Assembly: GCF_938015785.1 (NCBI RefSeq)
Contig: NZ_CALLWC010000056.1
Location: 1-46,605 of the forward strand
Length of the DNA: 46,605 bases
Direction: 5' to 3'
Source of the DNA: an uncultured Campylobacter sp.
Lineage (GTDB): Bacteria > Campylobacterota > Campylobacteria > Campylobacterales > Campylobacteraceae
Shown: positions 16,325-26,896 of the stretch, one piece after another
How positions within the stretch are numbered: position 1 is the first letter of the stretch
Layout of the letters: each line of letters begins with the position of its first letter
The notes under the pieces: generated by a model
The model's database searches: none
What the model saw: only the letters and a program-made list of their open reading frames with translations
What the model was told of the DNA's origin: nothing
Program-made: the position numbers and the translations under genes

Positions 16325-17290
16325 ATGCAGCTAGAAAGAGCGATAGCGCTAAGTAGAGCCAAACAAAAAAAGTGTATTTGCAAGGTAGTGATGATCTATG
16401 CCAAGATAGCATTTTTGTATCTGTTTCCATTTATTGTGATGTTTGCGATCGATGCGGTATTTAAAACAGACGATGATACGGATTACAAGATGATCGAAGT
16501 TTATCTTATCTACGCGGTGCTTTTGATTATTTATGTTGCTTGCATTTACGACGGCATTGCGGACGCCGCTTATGAATATAAACTGTTTTACAAAAAAGTT
16601 TTGGTGCGCACGGCGATCTCGCAGGCGTATCCGCAGCTTACTTATTCGCCAGGCCGCGGCATAAGCGCGAAGGAATTCAGGCGAGCGGGAATCTTTGCAA
16701 ACTCCGATTTTATCAGCGAAGATGAGATAAAAGGCGAATGGGATGGGGTAAAATTTAGCCTTAGCGAGGCGATTAGAATCAAAAAGAACTACGATCTGGG
16801 CATAGACAATACCTATGTGAAGCTAGCTTCGCTTGCAATGAGCTTATATGATGCGTATATGGATTTTAACGGCAGCGTGCTGATATGCGAATTCGGCAAG
16901 AGATTTTATGCCAAAACCATCTTGGCGAGCCGCGAGCTAAATACAAAAATTTTAGGCGAGAAGGAGCTAATGGACAACGTCGTTTTTAATAGCGAATTTC
17001 GCGTGTTTACCGGCGACAAGGTCGAAGCTCGCTATCTATTGACGCCTACGTTGATGGAGCGACTAAATGAGCTGAAGCGATACTATTATAAATTTAGCAT
17101 CAGTGCGGCATTTATGGATAATAAATTTTACCTATTTCTAAACGGCGCGCCGAACCGCTTCGAAACAGAGCTATTTAGCATACCTCCAACTACCGGAACG
17201 ACATATGCTCACCAATACGAACTGGCTGAGATTTTAGAATTAGTAAGCGAGCTGAGTCACATAACCGGGGAGCTAGAAAGCAAAATTTAA
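16325..17290 (+). CDS. DUF3137-family membrane protein
   Basis: 321 residues. Two membrane helices near the N-terminus (about 20-42 and 55-75) precede a cytosolic domain. Typical DUF3137 segments are visible: AYPQLTYSPGRGIS, then DEIKGEWDGVKFSLSEA, and MDNVVFNSEFRVFTGDKVEA running into RYLLTPTLMERL. The role is unknown. Members are often called GalNAc-related or simply uncharacterised. Start ATG at 16325, eight bases after the helicase stop, with AAGGAAAC as a weak ribosome site. Confidence 0.82.
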   Translation: MQLERAIALSRAKQKKCICKVVMIYAKIAFLYLFPFIVMFAIDAVFKTDDDTDYKMIEVYLIYAVLLIIYVACIYDGIADAAYEYKLFYKKVLVRTAISQAYPQLTYSPGRGISAKEFRRAGIFANSDFISEDEIKGEWDGVKFSLSEAIRIKKNYDLGIDNTYVKLASLAMSLYDAYMDFNGSVLICEFGKRFYAKTILASRELNTKILGEKELMDNVVFNSEFRVFTGDKVEARYLLTPTLMERLNELKRYYYKFSISAAFMDNKFYLFLNGAPNRFETELFSIPPTTGTTYAHQYELAEILELVSELSHITGELESKI

Positions 17291-17337
17291 TCAGCCCGCA
17301 TAAGTTTGAATTTAACGGGCTAAATTCGACCGCCCTA

Positions 17338-18216
17338 TTACAGTCCCGCTTCGGCTTTTAGCCGCGCAGCATACATCTCTCGCAGGCGCGGTACGTATTT
17401 GCCGACCGTGCCGCCGCCGATCTGCCTGCCGTCTGCTTTTACGATCGGCAGTAGCATCAGCGTCGCCGCACTGATGAAGGCTTCATCGGCCTCATAAACC
17501 TCGCTCATTCCAAACGCCCGCTGTTCCACACGAAGCCCCGCCTGCTCGGCAAGGCCTAGGATCACCTTGCGGCGGATGCCCGGCAGTATGTCGTTTGAAA
17601 GTGGCCGCGTGATAAGAACGTCATCTTTGATGATAAACGCGCTGGAGCTCGAACACTCAGTAACCAGCCCGTCCTCGATCAAAAAGCACTCATAAGCGCC
17701 CGCCTTGTGAGCCTCGTGCTTTAGGATGCACTGAGCTAAAAGCGAGATCGATTTTATATCGCGCCTATGCCAGCGGATCTCGGGCAGGCTTACGATCTCG
17801 ATCCCCTCTTTTGCGAGCGGATTATCAAAAATTTGCGTATGATAGACGAAAGCAAAGACGCTAGGCTCTATGCCGCGGACGTAATCAAAATCCCGCATCG
17901 CCGCGCCTCTTGTGATCTGAGTGTAGAAAGCGCCCTCGCTCACGCCGCCCTGCGCGATGAGCTCATATAAAATTTCCTCATATTTTTCGCGAGAATATGG
18001 AATTTTCAGCTCGATCTGCGCGGCGCTGCGCTCAAAGCGCTCCCAAAAATCCGCTCTGTCGCAAATTTTAGAATTTACCACGGGCGCTACTTCATAGATG
18101 CCGTCTCCAAGCACGAAACCGCGATCAAAAGGGCTTATCGCGGCCTCTTTGGCCTTGCAAAGCTTGCCGTTAATATAGACTATCTCATCGCCGCTCATTC
18201 CGCTGATTTCAAACAT
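17338..18216 (-). CDS. dat: D-amino-acid transaminase (class IV aminotransferase)
   Basis: 292 residues, fold-type IV PLP enzyme. The N-terminal SPFDRGFVLGDGIYEV motif, the PLP-binding lysine K155 in RRDIKSISLL, EAHKAGAYECFLIEDG, TECSSSSAF and DILPGIRRKVIL are all present. The IKS sequence before SLL and the LGDGIYEV opening favour D-alanine transaminase over IlvE or PabC. It would interconvert D-Ala and D-Glu with their 2-oxo acids, feeding peptidoglycan synthesis. Substrate choice within this family is hard to read, so PabC or IlvE-like activity remains possible. ATG start with CAAGGAG upstream; divergent from the next gene. Confidence 0.82.
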   Translation of the reverse strand: MFEISGMSGDEIVYINGKLCKAKEAAISPFDRGFVLGDGIYEVAPVVNSKICDRADFWERFERSAAQIELKIPYSREKYEEILYELIAQGGVSEGAFYTQITRGAAMRDFDYVRGIEPSVFAFVYHTQIFDNPLAKEGIEIVSLPEIRWHRRDIKSISLLAQCILKHEAHKAGAYECFLIEDGLVTECSSSSAFIIKDDVLITRPLSNDILPGIRRKVILGLAEQAGLRVEQRAFGMSEVYEADEAFISAATLMLLPIVKADGRQIGGGTVGKYVPRLREMYAARLKAEAGL

Positions 18217-18269
18217 AATCGCTCCTTGAAATTTCGCACCATTTTATCTTATAACAATTTAATTTAAGA

Positions 18270-18275
18270 TATAAT
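18270..18275 (+). promoter_or_regulatory. -10 box for the 167-residue membrane protein gene
   Basis: TATAAT about 25 bases before the ATG at 18300, in the short divergent spacer with dat. An AAGGAA ribosome site lies between. Confidence 0.5.
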
Positions 18276-18299
18276 GCCGCAAAAATCGAAGGAACTCCG

Positions 18300-18803
18300 A
18301 TGGATAAATCAAATTTTAAAGATAGGCTTTTAGAAATTATGTTTCATGTCTCGCATAAACCCGTGCTTTTCCGCGATCTGCTCGAAGCTAATGCCGAGTT
18401 TAACGACGGCATGCTCGTCGATCCTTCGAAGCTAAATTTTAAATTTAACTACGGCAAATCCTACGTGATCTTCGCCTGCTTCGCATTCGTCTGCGTTATG
18501 TTTCTGATAACGCTGACGCACGCGATGTTTGAAAAGATCGACTTTCACTTCTCCATTTTATTTACGATCATAGCGACGTCGGCGGTTTTTATCGGCTTTG
18601 ATTGCTTCAAAGCGTGGGCTAGAAAAAAGCTAACGCATGAGCTTATCAAACGCGCTTGGGCGAACCATTTCCTCTACTTTCCTTACGAAAAATACAGCCG
18701 CATAGTCGAGAATATCTACAACGAAGCGCTCAAAAATGACGTGCCTAGACGCGAGCTAGAACAATACGTGCTAAGCAAAATCGTAGAAGTCGGCGAAAAA
18801 TAG
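18300..18803 (+). CDS. Small two-helix membrane protein, unknown
   Basis: 167 residues. A charged N-terminal part of about 50 residues precedes two helices (about 53-75 and 83-105: SYVIFACFAFVCVMFLI and FSILFTIIATSAVFIGF). A basic cytosolic C-terminal part (about 108-167) is predicted to be helical. No signal peptide, enzyme motif or family is recognised. It is preceded by a clear -10 box and ribosome site and followed by a 410-base spacer, so it is probably transcribed alone. Confidence 0.65.
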   Translation: MDKSNFKDRLLEIMFHVSHKPVLFRDLLEANAEFNDGMLVDPSKLNFKFNYGKSYVIFACFAFVCVMFLITLTHAMFEKIDFHFSILFTIIATSAVFIGFDCFKAWARKKLTHELIKRAWANHFLYFPYEKYSRIVENIYNEALKNDVPRRELEQYVLSKIVEVGEK

Positions 18804-19215
18804 TTTTAAAATACCGCAAAATTCTATAACACAAAACAGCATTTCAACCCAAGCAAATTTTAAAATTTTATTGCGAAATATGCGGCACGTAGGCAAGACG
18901 TAAAAATTCCAGCTCGAAAAGCAAGCAGGTATGATGGATGAATTCCAAATTAAAATTCTATGCCGATACAGCAAAAACTGCACCGTAAATTACGATAGAT
19001 AAATTTTAATCAAAGCTTATACTTTCCTGCGCCACATTTCGCTACGGCTAAATTTCACTTCATAAAATTTATCTATCGTTTCTTAAATTCTAATCTCATT
19101 CACTTACTGCCGATTTAGCAATCCGTATTATGTAATTGAAGTTATGTTTAACTATTTTAGGGTAAAATCACGCAATATCTAAGGGATAATATTAAATTTA
19201 AGAAAAGGATAGTTT
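18804..19215 (+). other. 412-base spacer upstream of the binding-protein array
   Basis: AT-rich, no gene seen. The final 60 bases hold two possible -10 boxes (TAAAAT at 19163-19168 and GATAAT at 19185-19190) for the first binding-protein gene. Nothing else is supported. Confidence 0.4.
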
Positions 19216-20025
19216 ATGAAGCTACTTTTTTGCATTATTTTTGCACTTTGCAGCAGTGTTTTTGCGGGCAGTTTGGAGCAGATCAGATCTGCCGGAGTCG
19301 TTAAAATCGGTGTTCGTGATGGTAGGCCGCCTTTTAGTGATGAAAAAAGTGGTAATTTCGAAGGCTTTGAAATCAACCTTGCAGATGCTATAGCTAAGAG
19401 CATATTCGGCGATAAGCGCGGTAGAGTCGAGTTCGTCCCTTTAAACGCCAGCGATAGGATCTCTGCATTACAAAACGATAAGGTAGATCTTGCAGTCGCG
19501 ACCATCACTATAACGCAAGATAGAAAAAGGCAAATCGACTTTTCTTATCCATATTTTTCGATGAGTTTGGGAGTTTTGACGCGTAAAAGCGACGGCATCA
19601 AAAGTATAGACGATCTTTTAAACAAAAAGGTCCTAGTAGAGGGTAGCGGGACTACGGCAGAAAATTTTTTGTATAAAAATAAAATCCACAATCTAATCCA
19701 TTGCTCCATTACTACCGAATGCTATGATATGCTTAAGCAAGGCAAAGCCGATGCTTACGTTAACGATAATCTCATCGTGCTAGCTTATTCCATTATCGAT
19801 GATAACTTAGAAGTAGCAATCCAAAATCTAGGTAATCCGGAATTCTTAGGCATCGGGGTGCGCAAAGGCAATACCGAATTGCTTGATCTGATAAATAAAG
19901 AGCTTGTTACACTTAGCAAGCAGGGCTTTTTCGAACGTTCTTACGATGAAACTTTCAAGCCATTTTATCAAGGCGCTGCAGATAAAAAATATTTCTTACT
20001 AGATGGGCTCTATGCTATATTTTAG
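19216..20025 (+). CDS. Polar amino-acid-type periplasmic binding protein 1 of 3
   Basis: 269 residues with a signal peptide ending SSVFA. SBP family 3 pattern: EQIRSAGVVKIGVRDGRPPF at the start, FEGFEINLADAIAKSIFG, QDRKRQIDFSYPYF, and TECYDMLKQGKADAYVNDN. Two cysteines in HCSITTEC are shared in position by all three tandem copies and could form a disulfide. All three also share a C-terminal ADKKYFLLDGLY-like end. It should bind an amino acid or similar small ligand in the periplasm and feed an ABC importer. No permease or ATPase gene is present in the window. Confidence 0.9.
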   Translation: MKLLFCIIFALCSSVFAGSLEQIRSAGVVKIGVRDGRPPFSDEKSGNFEGFEINLADAIAKSIFGDKRGRVEFVPLNASDRISALQNDKVDLAVATITITQDRKRQIDFSYPYFSMSLGVLTRKSDGIKSIDDLLNKKVLVEGSGTTAENFLYKNKIHNLIHCSITTECYDMLKQGKADAYVNDNLIVLAYSIIDDNLEVAIQNLGNPEFLGIGVRKGNTELLDLINKELVTLSKQGFFERSYDETFKPFYQGAADKKYFLLDGLYAIF

Positions 20026-20119
20026 GACGGAATTTAGCAGTGTTTTATCTAACGCCTTCGACTAAAACATCATTTATTATAAGAGGATAATATGCGAAAT
20101 CCCATTTTAAGGACATAAA

Positions 20120-20926
20120 ATGAAACTACTTTTTATAGCGGCTCTATTTTGTGCGGCGCTTTTTGCCGATAGCCTAGATCAAATCAGACAAAACGGCGTC
20201 ATTCGCATCGGAGTGCGAGATGCTCATCCGCCGCTTTGCGAGTCTAATGGCGGCAAATTTGAAGGATTTGAGATCGATCTTGCAAACGCTATTGCTAAAG
20301 AAATTTTCGGCAAAAAAGAGGGCAAAATCGAGTTCATCCCACTAAGCGTAAATGATAGAATTCCATTTTTAGAGGCAAACAAGCTTGATTTAGTTATCGG
20401 TCTATTTAGCATCACCAACGAACGAAAAAGAAAAATCGATTTCTCCCTCCCCTATCTCTCCGTAAATTTGGGCGTATTAACGCGCAAAGCCGACGCTTTT
20501 ACCGATATCGCGCAGCTTCATGATAAAAAGATCGTATTCGAAGGCGACGCGACAGTAGCCGAGAAATTTTTCAAAACCAAGGGATTTAAAAATTTAGGCC
20601 ATTGCGCTTCGGCTAAGGAATGCTACGAAATGATTCGAAATGGCGATGCGGATGGCTATATAAACGACAATCTCATCGTGCTTGCATATTCCGTCATCGA
20701 TGATACTTTAGAAGTGCCGTTTAAAAACCTAGGCCCTAGCGATTTCATCGGCATCGGCGTACAGAAAGACAATAAAGAACTACTTGATTTCGTCAATGCA
20801 GAGCTCATTAAACTAAGCAAAGAGGGCTTTTTCAAAAAGGCCTACGAGCAGAGTTTTGATCCATTTTATCGCGGTACAGCGGATAAGAAATATTTTCTGC
20901 TAGATGGAATTTATAATATGCTCTAA
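20120..20926 (+). CDS. Polar amino-acid-type periplasmic binding protein 2 of 3
   Basis: 268 residues with a signal peptide ending AALFA. It is close to copies 1 and 3 along the whole length: DQIRQNGVIRIGVRDAHPPL, FEGFEIDLANAIAKEIFG, NERKRKIDFSLPYL, then HCASAKECYEMI with the shared cysteine pair, and TADKKYFLLDGIY at the end. In the ligand-facing region it has PLCES where the others have PPFS(D/E), and GLFSIT where the others have ATITIT. This suggests a changed ligand. It starts 94 bases after copy 1 with AAGGAC upstream. Confidence 0.9.
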   Translation: MKLLFIAALFCAALFADSLDQIRQNGVIRIGVRDAHPPLCESNGGKFEGFEIDLANAIAKEIFGKKEGKIEFIPLSVNDRIPFLEANKLDLVIGLFSITNERKRKIDFSLPYLSVNLGVLTRKADAFTDIAQLHDKKIVFEGDATVAEKFFKTKGFKNLGHCASAKECYEMIRNGDADGYINDNLIVLAYSVIDDTLEVPFKNLGPSDFIGIGVQKDNKELLDFVNAELIKLSKEGFFKKAYEQSFDPFYRGTADKKYFLLDGIYNML

Positions 20927-21027
20927 GAGCTTGCTTTAAATTTATAAGTCCGGCTTTTAGAATTTTAATAAATAAAATTTCCCGCTTCGTTTGAAGGCGG
21001 AAAAGAGATTAAATTTAAGGATTTGCC

Positions 21028-21831
21028 ATGAAATTGCTTCTTGCAATGTTGCTACCATTTATCGTTGCTTTTGCCGATAGTCTGGAACAGATCAGATCAA
21101 AAGGCGTCGTTCGCATCGGTGTTTACGACGGACAGCCTCCTTTTAGTGAGCTAAACGATGGAACTTTTGAGGGCTTTGAAGTTACAATGGCACAGGCCAT
21201 AGCAAATGATCTTTTCGGCGAAAAAGGCGGCAGAATCGAGCTTGTGCCGATGAAGGTCGAGGATAGAATTCCAGCTTTAGTAAACAACCGCGTAGATATC
21301 GTCATCGCTACGATTACCATTACGCCTGAACGCGCGCAGCAGATCGATTTTTCAACACCGTATTTTTCGGTAAATCTTGGAGTTTTAACCCGCAAGGCCG
21401 ATAGAATAAAATCCTTAGCCGATCTGCGAGAGAAGAGAATTTTACTCGAAAGCGGCGGTACGGGCGAGGCATTTTTTAAACAAGAAGGTTTTGGAAATTT
21501 TACATTTTGTAAGATCGCCAGAGAGTGCTACCGCATGCTAAAAGACGGCGACGTGGACGCCTACGCGACCGATAATCTAATCGCAATGGCATATCCGGTA
21601 GTCGATAGCGAGGTAGAAGTGCCGCTTAAAACTCTAGGCAAGCCCGATTTCATGGGTATTGGCGTTCAGAAAGGCAATAAAGAGCTACTGGATTTCGTCA
21701 ATGCAGAGCTTATAAAGCTAAGCAAAGAAGGCTTTTTTGAAAAGGCATACGAGGGAACTTTTAATCCATTTTATCACGGCGCTGCGGATAAAAGATATTT
21801 CTTGCTAGATGGAATTTACAGCTTCTTGTAG
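21028..21831 (+). CDS. Polar amino-acid-type periplasmic binding protein 3 of 3
   Basis: 267 residues with a signal peptide ending VAFA. Same architecture as copies 1 and 2: EQIRSKGVVRIGVYDGQPPF, FEGFEVTMAQAIANDLFG, PERAQQIDFSTPYF, then FCKIARECYRML with the shared cysteine pair, and AADKRYFLLDGIY. It keeps ATITIT like copy 1 but has LESGGTGEAF where copy 1 has VEGSGTTAENF. The 101-base gap before it holds a CCGCTTC/GAAGGCGG stem near 20980-21000 that may act as an attenuator. An AAGGA ribosome site precedes the ATG. Confidence 0.9.
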   Translation: MKLLLAMLLPFIVAFADSLEQIRSKGVVRIGVYDGQPPFSELNDGTFEGFEVTMAQAIANDLFGEKGGRIELVPMKVEDRIPALVNNRVDIVIATITITPERAQQIDFSTPYFSVNLGVLTRKADRIKSLADLREKRILLESGGTGEAFFKQEGFGNFTFCKIARECYRMLKDGDVDAYATDNLIAMAYPVVDSEVEVPLKTLGKPDFMGIGVQKGNKELLDFVNAELIKLSKEGFFEKAYEGTFNPFYHGAADKRYFLLDGIYSFL

Positions 21832-22331
21832 GATTTGCGGCTCATTTTAAAATTTATCACGCAAGATTTATCGCGTAAATTCTATCTCCTGCTCGCTATA
21901 CTTTAGCTCTTGCAGCAGGGATCACGTAAAATTTTAGCGCGCAATCTTACTCGTTTAAATTTTTCAAAAAAGCTTTTTCGCGGGCGAAACGGCACTTATA
22001 TAAAATTCCGCTCGTTTAAAATTTATCCTGCATAAATTTTACCGCAGCTTGAATTGCCAGAATTAACTTAGCTCAGATTTTTATTATTTCAAATTTTACT
22101 AAAGATCCTCTTGCTGGGATTTTTTCACCACTTACAATCCGCTCAAAATGCCCCCTAAAAAAGGGTTAAATTTTGCAGTCAAGAATTTATTCTGCACAAA
22201 GAGTAAATTTTTACTACTTGAAATTACAAACGCAGCCCCCTCTGTCAAAAACCGATCAGTGATTTTCATATTGCAAACTGATCTATTTTTATGTATAATC
22301 GCAAACTTTATGAATTTTAAAGGATCAATAT
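21832..22331 (+). other. 500-base spacer upstream of the autotransporter
   Basis: AT-rich, with no supported gene except the promoter at its right end. The open frame at 22148-22363 crosses that promoter and the autotransporter start in another frame and is rejected. Confidence 0.45.
22271..22299 (+). promoter_or_regulatory. Strong -35/-10 promoter for the autotransporter
   Basis: TTGCAA (22271-22276), 17-base spacer, then TATAAT (22294-22299) preceded by TG. This is the best sigma-70 match in the window. An AAAGGA ribosome site and the ATG at 22332 follow within 40 bases. Confidence 0.65.
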
Positions 22332-24455
22332 ATGAAAAAATCCATCTGCTCCTCTATGCTTAGCCTCGCAGCGGTGCTCGCACTAGCACCCGCACAAGCG
22401 CTTTGCAATGCAGATTCTAATCCGCCGCTTATCCATACCCATAATAACCTCTATTCGGCTGGATTTAGCGGCAATACTAGCGGCAGCGGAAGCACCAGCC
22501 CAAATGGCAATATTACGACGATTACGGGCGTTGTAAGCGGCGGGACGGACTACTCCAGCAGCGTGATTTACGGCGGAGGAAGCGGCGATGGGATCGCTGG
22601 CTTTACCGAGTTGAATTCTGCTTCCAACAATAGACTTACGATTAGAGGTACAAACGCTTACGTGGGTATCGCAATAGGTGCTGAGGCCAAGGGTGTATCG
22701 GATAATTACGTGAGCTTAGAAAATGGCTCTAAGGTAAATTTGGTCGTGGGCGGACAAGGCATAGCGGCGTCTAAAACGGGCAACGAAGGCGAAGCGACGC
22801 GAAATCAGGTTTTTGTAAAATACGGCGCCGAAATTACGGGAAATGCCGATAACTTCGGCGGTAGCTCAAATAGACATTACAATATCATCGGCGGCAGAAG
22901 TGGAGCGGATAAAAAAGCCTCCTCCAACGCCGTAACGATCGACGGAGGCACTATCGGCAACGGCTCCGTTACGAATGTAATCGTGGGCGGTATAGTAAGC
23001 GGCGGCGGTGATGCCGTATCAAATAGAATAACTATCAAAGGCGGTACGTTTAGAGGGAACTTCGATATATTCGGCGCTCAATCCTCCGCGGGAAAAAGTA
23101 GCTACAATAGCGTCAATATAACGGTGCCTTATTATGGCAGCACAAATACTATCACTCTAAACGGAAACGGTAGAATTTGGGGCGCAGCGGGCGGAAGCGG
23201 AAATTCCACCGCAAACTCCGTCACTATAAATGCAAGACTAAAAGCGCAAAATTACCAAGTAGTAGGCGGCCAAGCAAATAGCGCTAGCGTAATGAGTGCA
23301 AATCGCGTAGAGATCAATAACGACGATGCAATCGTAGGCAGCGTCACAGGCTCTTTGGGCGGCGCCTCGAGCTCGCGAAGCGTAGTTGATCTCTACAAAG
23401 GTACCGTAAAAGGCGATGTCGCTGCAGCAAGCGGCATCACGGGCGAATCGGATGGTGATAGAGTTACTCTAGGAGCATCAGACTCCAACAAAGGCGTACA
23501 CATCGGAGGCAATGTCTATGGCGCACGTGCAGGAAGTGTCAAAAACGCAGTCGTTTATATCAATAAAGAAAGAACGACGATAGCAGGAGACGTTTATGCA
23601 GGCTACGCTACAAGCGGCAGCGTCGAGAATAGCAACGTAAATTTTAGAGGCGGCACTATAAGCGGTACAATCTACGGCAGCAATAAGCCTACGGATAAAA
23701 CTAATACTTTGCATATAGAAAATTGGGTCGGCGGCGGTGTGAAAAAAGCCAAGGACATTAAAAATTTCGGCTCTATAAATTTTCACGATCTATATTCCAC
23801 TACCCAAGCCGATGCGCCTCTTACTCTAACCACTAGCGGCAATACGAATTTAAACGGCACAAAGATAGAGGGTATAAAATCAGATCTTGGCGAAGGAAAG
23901 TACTATCTGATACATAATTCAGGCGGCGGCACGATCACCAGAGCCGCACAAACCGTGCAAGATAATCAAATTTATACGATTACCGACAAAGACCACTATC
24001 AAATCACCGGCACTACGATCGAGGTCGAAAACAATAAGAATTTAATCATACAAAAAGGCACTCTAACTCGCTCTTGGATAGACCCCAACTTCGATCAAAG
24101 CGAGCTAATGCAAAATCAAAATTCTAACAAAGCTGCGGGCGCCACTGAGCTATTCGGTAATAAAGGCAACACCGTAATCGTAAAAGATGGTGCAGGCAAT
24201 CTAGGCGGCAAAAATATAAGCTCGGGCAGAGACGATGCTACCGACGGAAGCAATAGCATCCACGATAACCACACTAAGATTAGAGGCGGAAGCAGCATAG
24301 GCGAGATCGACGGCGGGTACTCAAATTCCGCTACCCCGCAAGAAATTTATAATAACCACGTAACTTTCGAAGCAAGCGGAATAGACGTGGGGTATGTAAA
24401 TGCGGGCATCACTATAGCAGTAGCGGCGGCGGAAACATCCACGATAATAGCGTAA
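22332..24455 (+). pseudogene. Autotransporter, 5' part (signal and passenger), frameshifted
   Basis: 707 codons from ATG at 22332 behind AAAGGATCAATAT. A signal peptide (KKSICSSMLSLAAVLALA, cleavage after AQA) is followed by a long glycine, serine and asparagine-rich passenger. It has recurring VxxGG, SNxVTIxGGTI and IYGGxxxG strands, typical of a right-handed beta-helix. The frame ends shortly after VGYVNAG near 24407 with an unrelated tail and stop. The passenger theme continues at once in the frame at +2, so this and 24407-26803 were one gene of about 1490 residues. A sequencing error is possible; if so, this is an intact type Va secreted adhesin. Confidence 0.8.
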
Positions 24456-26803
24456 CTACGAATGCTACGATAATCCGCAATAGCATTTACGGCGGCAATA
24501 CTAGCAACGGAGAAGCCAAATCCAATATCGTAACTATAAATAACGGCAGCGTAGGAGCAATGGCGGTAGGCGGTAAGGGAAACAGCGCGATTTCCAACAC
24601 TATCACTCTCAACTCGGTAAACGTAGGCGGAAGCGTATACGGCGGAAAGGCTAGCGGCACCGCCTCCTCCAACACTGTAAATTTAAACGGCAACACGCAA
24701 GTTGCTGGCAACGTCTACGCGGCGGAAGCTACTAGTGGCAGCAACAACGTAGTAAATTTCAGAAGCGGTAGCGTAGCAGGCACGATATACGGCGTATCTA
24801 GCGCAAACGCTAGCAATTCGGGCAACAGCTTAAATATCCTATCTTCAAACTCAGGCAATGGCCTAAATGCAGGGAATTTTGCAAATTTCAATAAATTGGA
24901 ATTCAATTTAGCTTCTCTTAGCGAGATTGAAAATGATGCTTCATCAAGTACCAAAAGAGCTTTAAGCTTGACGGGTTCTGGCAATACTGATCTAAGCGGT
25001 ACCGATATATTTGTGAATTCCGCAAGCGAATTTAACGCTTTAAACAATGCAAGCTATCCAGATGGCGATAATAAGAAATACACACTTGCCTATAAAAGCG
25101 GAGGCGGTAAATTTACCGGATATGATCCGCGCTTTAAAGACAAGGGCTACGTAACTCAACTAAATAAAAACTATGTCATAAAAGATGCCAATACCTTTAG
25201 CAGAAACATAGGCGGTATGCATATAAGCGAGGATGAGCGGGAGCTTTATATCCAAAAGCTTATTAAAACTAACGAGAGCATAAATGGGGATTTCGATGCG
25301 GATGAGCTGCAGAAGTATCTAGGTGCTGGCGGTCTTAACGGAAATAACATAAATATAGGCAAAGCGGGGGAGGATAAGAATTTTAACGGTAGAAATATCC
25401 ACGCAGCAGGCGCAAACAATACGTTAAATTTCATCAGCGGTCATAATGTAGGCGTAATAAGCGCAAGCGGTGGCGGCAACACCCTTAACATAGGAGCTAG
25501 CAATAGCTCTCCTGCGGCAGTAAATTCCTTAAGCGCTAAAAATATTAGCGGTTTTGACAGGCTAAACTTCTTTCTTCCTAACTCTATTAGAGCAGGCGAT
25601 AGCGTACTTACCCTAAGCGACCCTACTGCCAATACCGATCTAAGCAACGTAAGCAATATCACGGCTTATATAAGCGGAGTAAGCGGTCCGTTAAGTCCAA
25701 GCAGCGAGATTCATCTAATCAATAAGCAAGGAAGCGGCAGCCTTATAGCTCCTAACGCAGCCAATATGCATGCAACGCTAAATGTAGGGGTAAGTCTAAG
25801 CTATAGCCCTAAAATTTATCAAAGCGGCAATTATTTAAATTTAGGATTTGATGCTTCCTCGGCTCCTAGCGCGCGCGTAAATTCTAATACCAAATCCTTT
25901 GCAGAAACCAGAGCTGCAAGCTTAGCTAGCTTAAAGAGCGGAAGCGAGTTGATTACCAACTACCTAGATAAGCTAATACCTGATGGCCACTTAGAGCTAT
26001 TTCCTTTTGCTATAAGCGAAGCTTACTCTTTAAGACATGAGACGGGCTCACACGTAAATTCCAAAGGCTATGGAGTAGCGGCAGGACTTGCTAGCTTAAC
26101 TCCGAATTCCGCAGGAGAGATACTAAGCGGAGTATTCGTAGAATATGGAAGAGCAAACTACGATAGCTACTTAGATAGCGGTCTACATGCAGACGGTATA
26201 AGCGAATATATAGGCGGAGGCTTGATGCTAAAGCAAAACTTTACTAGCGGCACCTATTTAGATGCAAGCTTTCATGTAGGTAAGATAAGCAGCGACTACA
26301 ATAGCAACGACTGGACCTATGCCATAGCTCCAGGAGTATTGGCTCATAATGAGAAGTTTGATATCAGCTCAACCTATATAGCTACTCATATAGGAGTAGG
26401 TCAGATCTTTGATCTAAGCGAAAGAAACAAGCTGGATATCTACGCTAAATGGCTATATGCTTACACGGATGATGCAGATGCCTCTATAAGCTCGGGAGAG
26501 AGATATCACTTTGATAGCGTTACATCTAATAGGCTAAGAGCGGGTCTTAGAGATACTATAAATTTAAAAGACGAGCATAACTTATACGTAGGAGGAGCAT
26601 ATGAGTATGAGTTTAGCGGAGATGCTAAAGCATCTACCATGGGACTTGACGCTCCTAAGCCTAGCCTAAAAGGTTCAACCGGAGTATTTGAAGCAGGCTA
26701 TAAATACGATAGCAAAAACCTTATCCTTAGCCTAGGAGGCAAGGGCTACATAGGCAAAACAAGAGGCGGGGCTATCAATGCAGGGTTTGAGATTATGTTT
26801 TAA
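24407..26803 (+). pseudogene. Autotransporter, 3' part (passenger end and beta-barrel)
   Basis: The open frame continues the passenger from about 24407 (HHYSSSGGGNIHDNSV); the first ATG in it is at 24560. Beta-helix repeats run to about 25880. The last 290 residues form an autotransporter beta-barrel: MKQNFTSGTYLDASFHVG, NKLDIYAKWLYAYT, NRLRAGLRDTI, ending with the C-terminal phenylalanine (INAGFEIMF) needed for outer-membrane insertion. Without the upstream frame it has no signal peptide and would not be exported. Codon use in the barrel is strongly biased to AGC, CTA and ATA, suggesting it may be shared with or copied from another autotransporter gene. Confidence 0.8.
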
Positions 26804-26868
26804 ATTTTAAGAGATGTGTAAGCCCTAGCTCGCACATCTATAAAATTTCAGATCCTATATAAAATTTC

Positions 26869-26896
26869 AGGGGCGGGAGATTTCTCGCCCCTTTTT
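26869..26896 (+). terminator. Rho-independent terminator after the autotransporter
   Basis: AGGGGC arm, GAGA/TCTC inner pairing, GCCCCT arm and then TTTTT. It lies 66 bases after the autotransporter stop. Confidence 0.8.

Noticed and set aside
22332..26803. Two separate genes rather than one broken autotransporter
   Set aside because: The 3' part lacks a signal peptide, and the passenger repeats continue directly across the frame change.
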